The notes under the pieces: model-generated
The model's database searches: none
What the model saw: the letters and a program-made list of their open reading frames with translations, nothing else
Told to the model about the DNA's origin: nothing
Part shown: positions 5,403 through 7,602 of the stretch, piece by piece
How positions within the stretch are numbered: the first letter of the stretch is position 1
Layout: every line of letters starts with the position of its first letter
Made by a program: the position numbers and the translations under genes
Origin: Gemmatimonadota bacterium
Lineage (GTDB): Bacteria; Gemmatimonadota; Gemmatimonadetes; Longimicrobiales; Gaopeijiaceae
DNA: 7,602 bases
Assembly (NCBI GenBank): GCA_003695865.1
Contig: RFGQ01000080.1
Coordinates: 1-7,602 of the forward strand
Direction of reading: 5' to 3'

Positions 5403-6421
5403 GGCTGGCGGGCGCCTTCGGGCTGGCTCTCTACTGGCTGCTCGTCGGGCCTGAGCCTCTGGCCGCGTGGGGTCCCGGCACGCATGTGGCGCTGGGATCG
5501 GTGCTGCTGAGCGCGCTCGACCTGCTCCCGCTGGCCGTGCGCGAGATCGTCGGCCGATTCCCCCGCCACTTTCTCTACGGCTCGATCGCAGCCGACATCT
5601 CGTTCGCCAAGAAGTACGTGCCCGAGGGCCGCCACTGCCATCACTGGCACGTGGGCGAAGAGATCCTGGCCCGGGCCGATACCGACCCGCTGCGCGCGGT
5701 CGGGTACGGCTACCTGGCCCACCTGGCCGCCGACACCGTCGCACACAACCTCTTCGTGCCGCGCCGGCTGCTGCTCACGTCCACCACGCAGGCGCTCGGC
5801 CACGCCTACTGGGAGCACCGCATGGACATCGTGCTCGGCGAAGCGCATCTGGCGACGGCACGGAGGCTCGTCACCGAGTACGATCACGAGGACGCCGACG
5901 CGCTCTTCGACCGTGTGCTCTCGGCCACGATCTTCAGCTTTCAGACGAACCGTCGAATCTTCCGGGGGATGGTCCGCTTCTCCGACAACGACCGCTGGCG
6001 AACCGTCTTCGAGCAGGTCCTGCGCAACACCCGTTTTCCCCTCCCCGCTCCGCTGGTCGAGCGCTACGTCGCCGTTTCGTTCGACCGCATCGTCGACTAC
6101 CTGAACGAGCGCGAACACTCGCGCACCGCGGTTCACGATCCGATCGGAGACCTCAATCTGCGCCTCGCGAAGAAGGTGCGGCGGCTTTCGCTGGCCCGCG
6201 GCGCGGCGGCAGACCCCGAGGAGCTGGTGCGCAGCGCGGACGAGTTCTTCCCGCTGCCCGACGACGAGGGCGGGATCTTCGCGAGCCTTCCCTACGAGGT
6301 GCGGCAGGCGGCCCTGCCGGCCCCCTCCGCGGCGGGCATCATCCCGGGTGAGAGCCGAGGCGAGCCCGCAGAAGCGACGCCACCCGCTTCGGATCGGCCG
6401 CGCCGCCCGACTTCCGCATGA
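5399..6421 (+). CDS. secreted zinc-dependent phospholipase C-like protein
   Basis: A 340-residue protein with an N-terminal signal peptide (MRLAGAFGLALYWLLVGPEP, cleavage likely after Ala23) so that mature protein would begin with Trp24. Bacterial Zn-phospholipases C (Bacillus cereus PLC, Clostridium alpha-toxin) use the mature N-terminal Trp plus His, Asp and Glu residues to hold three zinc ions. Matching candidates here are His29, Asp66, a His cluster at 79-84 (HCHHWH), His108-x3-Asp112 and His116 (AHLAADTVAHN), and His135-x3-Glu139 (HAYWEH), the last two echoing the HxxxD and HxxxE ligand pairs of B. cereus PLC. It would act outside the cytoplasmic membrane on phospholipids or another phosphoester; family members include many of unknown substrate. 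The start overlaps the previous stop (ATGA) with no Shine-Dalgarno. The last 27 or so residues, Pro/Ala-rich, are encoded antisense to the end of gatB and are probably not structured. Confidence 0.82.
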   Translation: MRLAGAFGLALYWLLVGPEPLAAWGPGTHVALGSVLLSALDLLPLAVREIVGRFPRHFLYGSIAADISFAKKYVPEGRHCHHWHVGEEILARADTDPLRAVGYGYLAHLAADTVAHNLFVPRRLLLTSTTQALGHAYWEHRMDIVLGEAHLATARRLVTEYDHEDADALFDRVLSATIFSFQTNRRIFRGMVRFSDNDRWRTVFEQVLRNTRFPLPAPLVERYVAVSFDRIVDYLNEREHSRTAVHDPIGDLNLRLAKKVRRLSLARGAAADPEELVRSADEFFPLPDDEGGIFASLPYEVRQAALPAPSAAGIIPGESRGEPAEATPPASDRPRRPTSA

Positions 6422-7602
6422 CCTGGCCCACGAAGTAGCCCATCAGCCGCTCCTCGCCGTCGCGGTAGCGGCGCACCTCGTCGGAGTGCTCGTCGAGCAC
6501 CGCGGCGACCCAGCCCTCGAGGGTGGCGTCGTCGCGCACCTGCACCAGGCCGAGGGTGTCGGCCACCTGCCGGGGGTCGGCGTCTCCTTCCTCGACCAGG
6601 TGAGCCAGAACCGCCCGCGCGCCCTGATGGGAGAGCAGTCCCTCGGAGACGAGCGCGACCAGCTCCGCCACCCGCTGCGGCGCGACGCCCAGCTCGGCCG
6701 GCGAGACCCCGCGGCGGTTGGCCAGCTCGCGCAGCGGCCCCACGTGCCAGTTCGCGGCTTCGGACGGGGTCAGGCCCGCCGCGATGAGCGCCTCGAACGC
6801 ATCGGCCTCCGCCCGGTCGGCGGTGAGCTGGTCGGCCAGGCGCCACTCCAGCGCCAGGGCGCGCACGTAGCGCTCACGACGCGCCTCGGGCAACTCGGGC
6901 AGCCGGGCGCGTTCCTCTTCGATCCAGGCGGGCTCGAGGACGAGCGGCGGCAGATCGGGGTCGGGGAAGTAGCGATAATCCTGGCTCTCTTCCTTCGAGC
7001 GCATGGGCCGCACCGTGCCGTCGGCCTCGTCCCAGAGCAGCGTCGCCTGGCGCACCTCGCCGCCCGCGTCGAGTAACGCGCGCTGGCGCTCGATCTCGAC
7101 CGACAGGGCGCGCTCGACCGCCGCGAAGGAGTTGAGGTTCTTCACCTCCGTCTTGGTGCCCAGCGCCTTCGCCCCGACCGGGCGCAGCGAGACGTTGGCG
7201 TCGACGCGCAGGCGGCCCTCCTCCATCGAGCAGTCGCTCACCTCGCAGTACTGCAACAGCCGCTTGAGTCCACCCAGCCACAGGCGCACGTCGCCGGGAT
7301 CGCGGAAGTCGGGCTCGGTCACGATCTCGGCCAGCGGCGTGCCCGCCCGGTTGAGGTCGACCCCGGTCGCGTCGGCGAACCGGTCGTGCAACGACTTTCC
7401 GGCGTCGTCCTCGAGGTGCAGGCGGCGGATGCGTGCCTCGACCGAGCGCTCGGGCCCCGTCACGCGCAGTCGCCCGTCGGTGGCCAGCGGCGCCTCGAAC
7501 TGGCTGATCTGGTATCCGCGTGGCAGGTCGGGGTAGAGGTAGTTCTTGCGCGCGAACACCGAGTGCTCGTTAACCCGGCAGCCCAGCGCCAGGGCCGCCC
7601 GC
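6339..7602 (-). CDS. gatB: aspartyl/glutamyl-tRNA amidotransferase subunit B (5' part outside window)
   Basis: GatB is the tRNA-binding kinase/transamidase subunit of GatCAB, which converts misacylated Glu-tRNA(Gln) and/or Asp-tRNA(Asn) to the correct aminoacyl-tRNA in the cytoplasm, using ammonia supplied by GatA. The 420 residues visible start within the catalytic domain (HSVFARKNYLYPDLPRGYQISQ region) and include VDLNRAGTPLAEIVTEPD, EGRLRVDANVSLRP, GTKTEVKNLNSF and DYRYFPDPDLPP, all GatB signatures. The C-terminal YqeY-like tail domain is complete, ending with GYFVGQVMRKSGGAADP and the short stretch to the TGA at 6341-6339. About 70 N-terminal residues lie beyond the right edge; the frame is open through base 7602, so an internal ATG is not needed and GTG at 7559 is not the true start. 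gatA and gatC may lie to the right. Its 3' end overlaps the phospholipase gene tail-to-tail. Confidence 0.97.
   Translation of the reverse strand, partial: RAALALGCRVNEHSVFARKNYLYPDLPRGYQISQFEAPLATDGRLRVTGPERSVEARIRRLHLEDDAGKSLHDRFADATGVDLNRAGTPLAEIVTEPDFRDPGDVRLWLGGLKRLLQYCEVSDCSMEEGRLRVDANVSLRPVGAKALGTKTEVKNLNSFAAVERALSVEIERQRALLDAGGEVRQATLLWDEADGTVRPMRSKEESQDYRYFPDPDLPPLVLEPAWIEEERARLPELPEARRERYVRALALEWRLADQLTADRAEADAFEALIAAGLTPSEAANWHVGPLRELANRRGVSPAELGVAPQRVAELVALVSEGLLSHQGARAVLAHLVEEGDADPRQVADTLGLVQVRDDATLEGWVAAVLDEHSDEVRRYRDGEERLMGYFVGQVMRKSGGAADPKRVASLLRARLGSHPG

Noticed and set aside
5183..6136. A 317-codon minus-strand open frame opposite the phospholipase-like gene
   Set aside because: No recognisable motif; the plus strand frame has a signal peptide and metal-ligand pattern and is coupled to its neighbours.
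1..7602. CRISPR arrays, tRNA or rRNA genes, insertion sequences, phage genes
   Set aside because: No regularly spaced direct repeats, no tRNA-like cloverleaf, no transposase or integrase motifs and no terminal inverted repeats were seen on either strand.

Overview
This is a very GC-rich window (well above 65% by eye, with long spurious ORFs on the strand opposite every gene), so the organism has strong G/C preference at third codon positions. The gene families (GatB, MurA with an Asp at the usual catalytic Cys position, a secreted Zn-phospholipase C-like protein) indicate a free-living bacterium. A Gemmatimonadota-like or similar high-GC soil or aquatic lineage is my best guess, from general impression only. 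No mobile element, CRISPR array, tRNA or rRNA is visible, and the region looks chromosomal.

Layout from left to right. (1) At the left edge, a strong Shine-Dalgarno and ATG on the minus strand mark the start of a gene that leaves the window, with an ECF-type promoter-like motif upstream. (2) murA, minus strand, encodes the first committed enzyme of peptidoglycan synthesis. (3) A divergent intergenic region of about 0.5 kb carries a perfect TTGACA -35 box for the plus strand and a roughly 165-nt leader with two hairpins. (4) A tightly packed plus-strand operon of five genes follows, joined by 2-nt gaps and ATGA overlaps: a PII-like (GlnB-fold) protein, a CPA-type cation:proton antiporter, a stand-alone nitrilase-superfamily amidase resembling the glutaminase domain of NAD synthetase, a single-pass membrane coiled-coil (DUF948-like) protein, and a secreted zinc-dependent phospholipase C-like protein. 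(5) gatB, minus strand, encodes a subunit of the tRNA-dependent amidotransferase. It runs in from the right edge and converges on the phospholipase gene with an 83-bp tail-to-tail overlap.

Functionally, murA and gatB are housekeeping genes flanking a less ordinary operon. The PII-like gene lies 2 nt before a transporter gene, the classic arrangement of PII-type regulators with the transporters they control. This suggests a nucleotide- or metabolite-gated cation/proton exchanger. How the nitrilase, coiled-coil and phospholipase-like genes contribute is unknown. The operon is the best candidate here for an undescribed functional unit.
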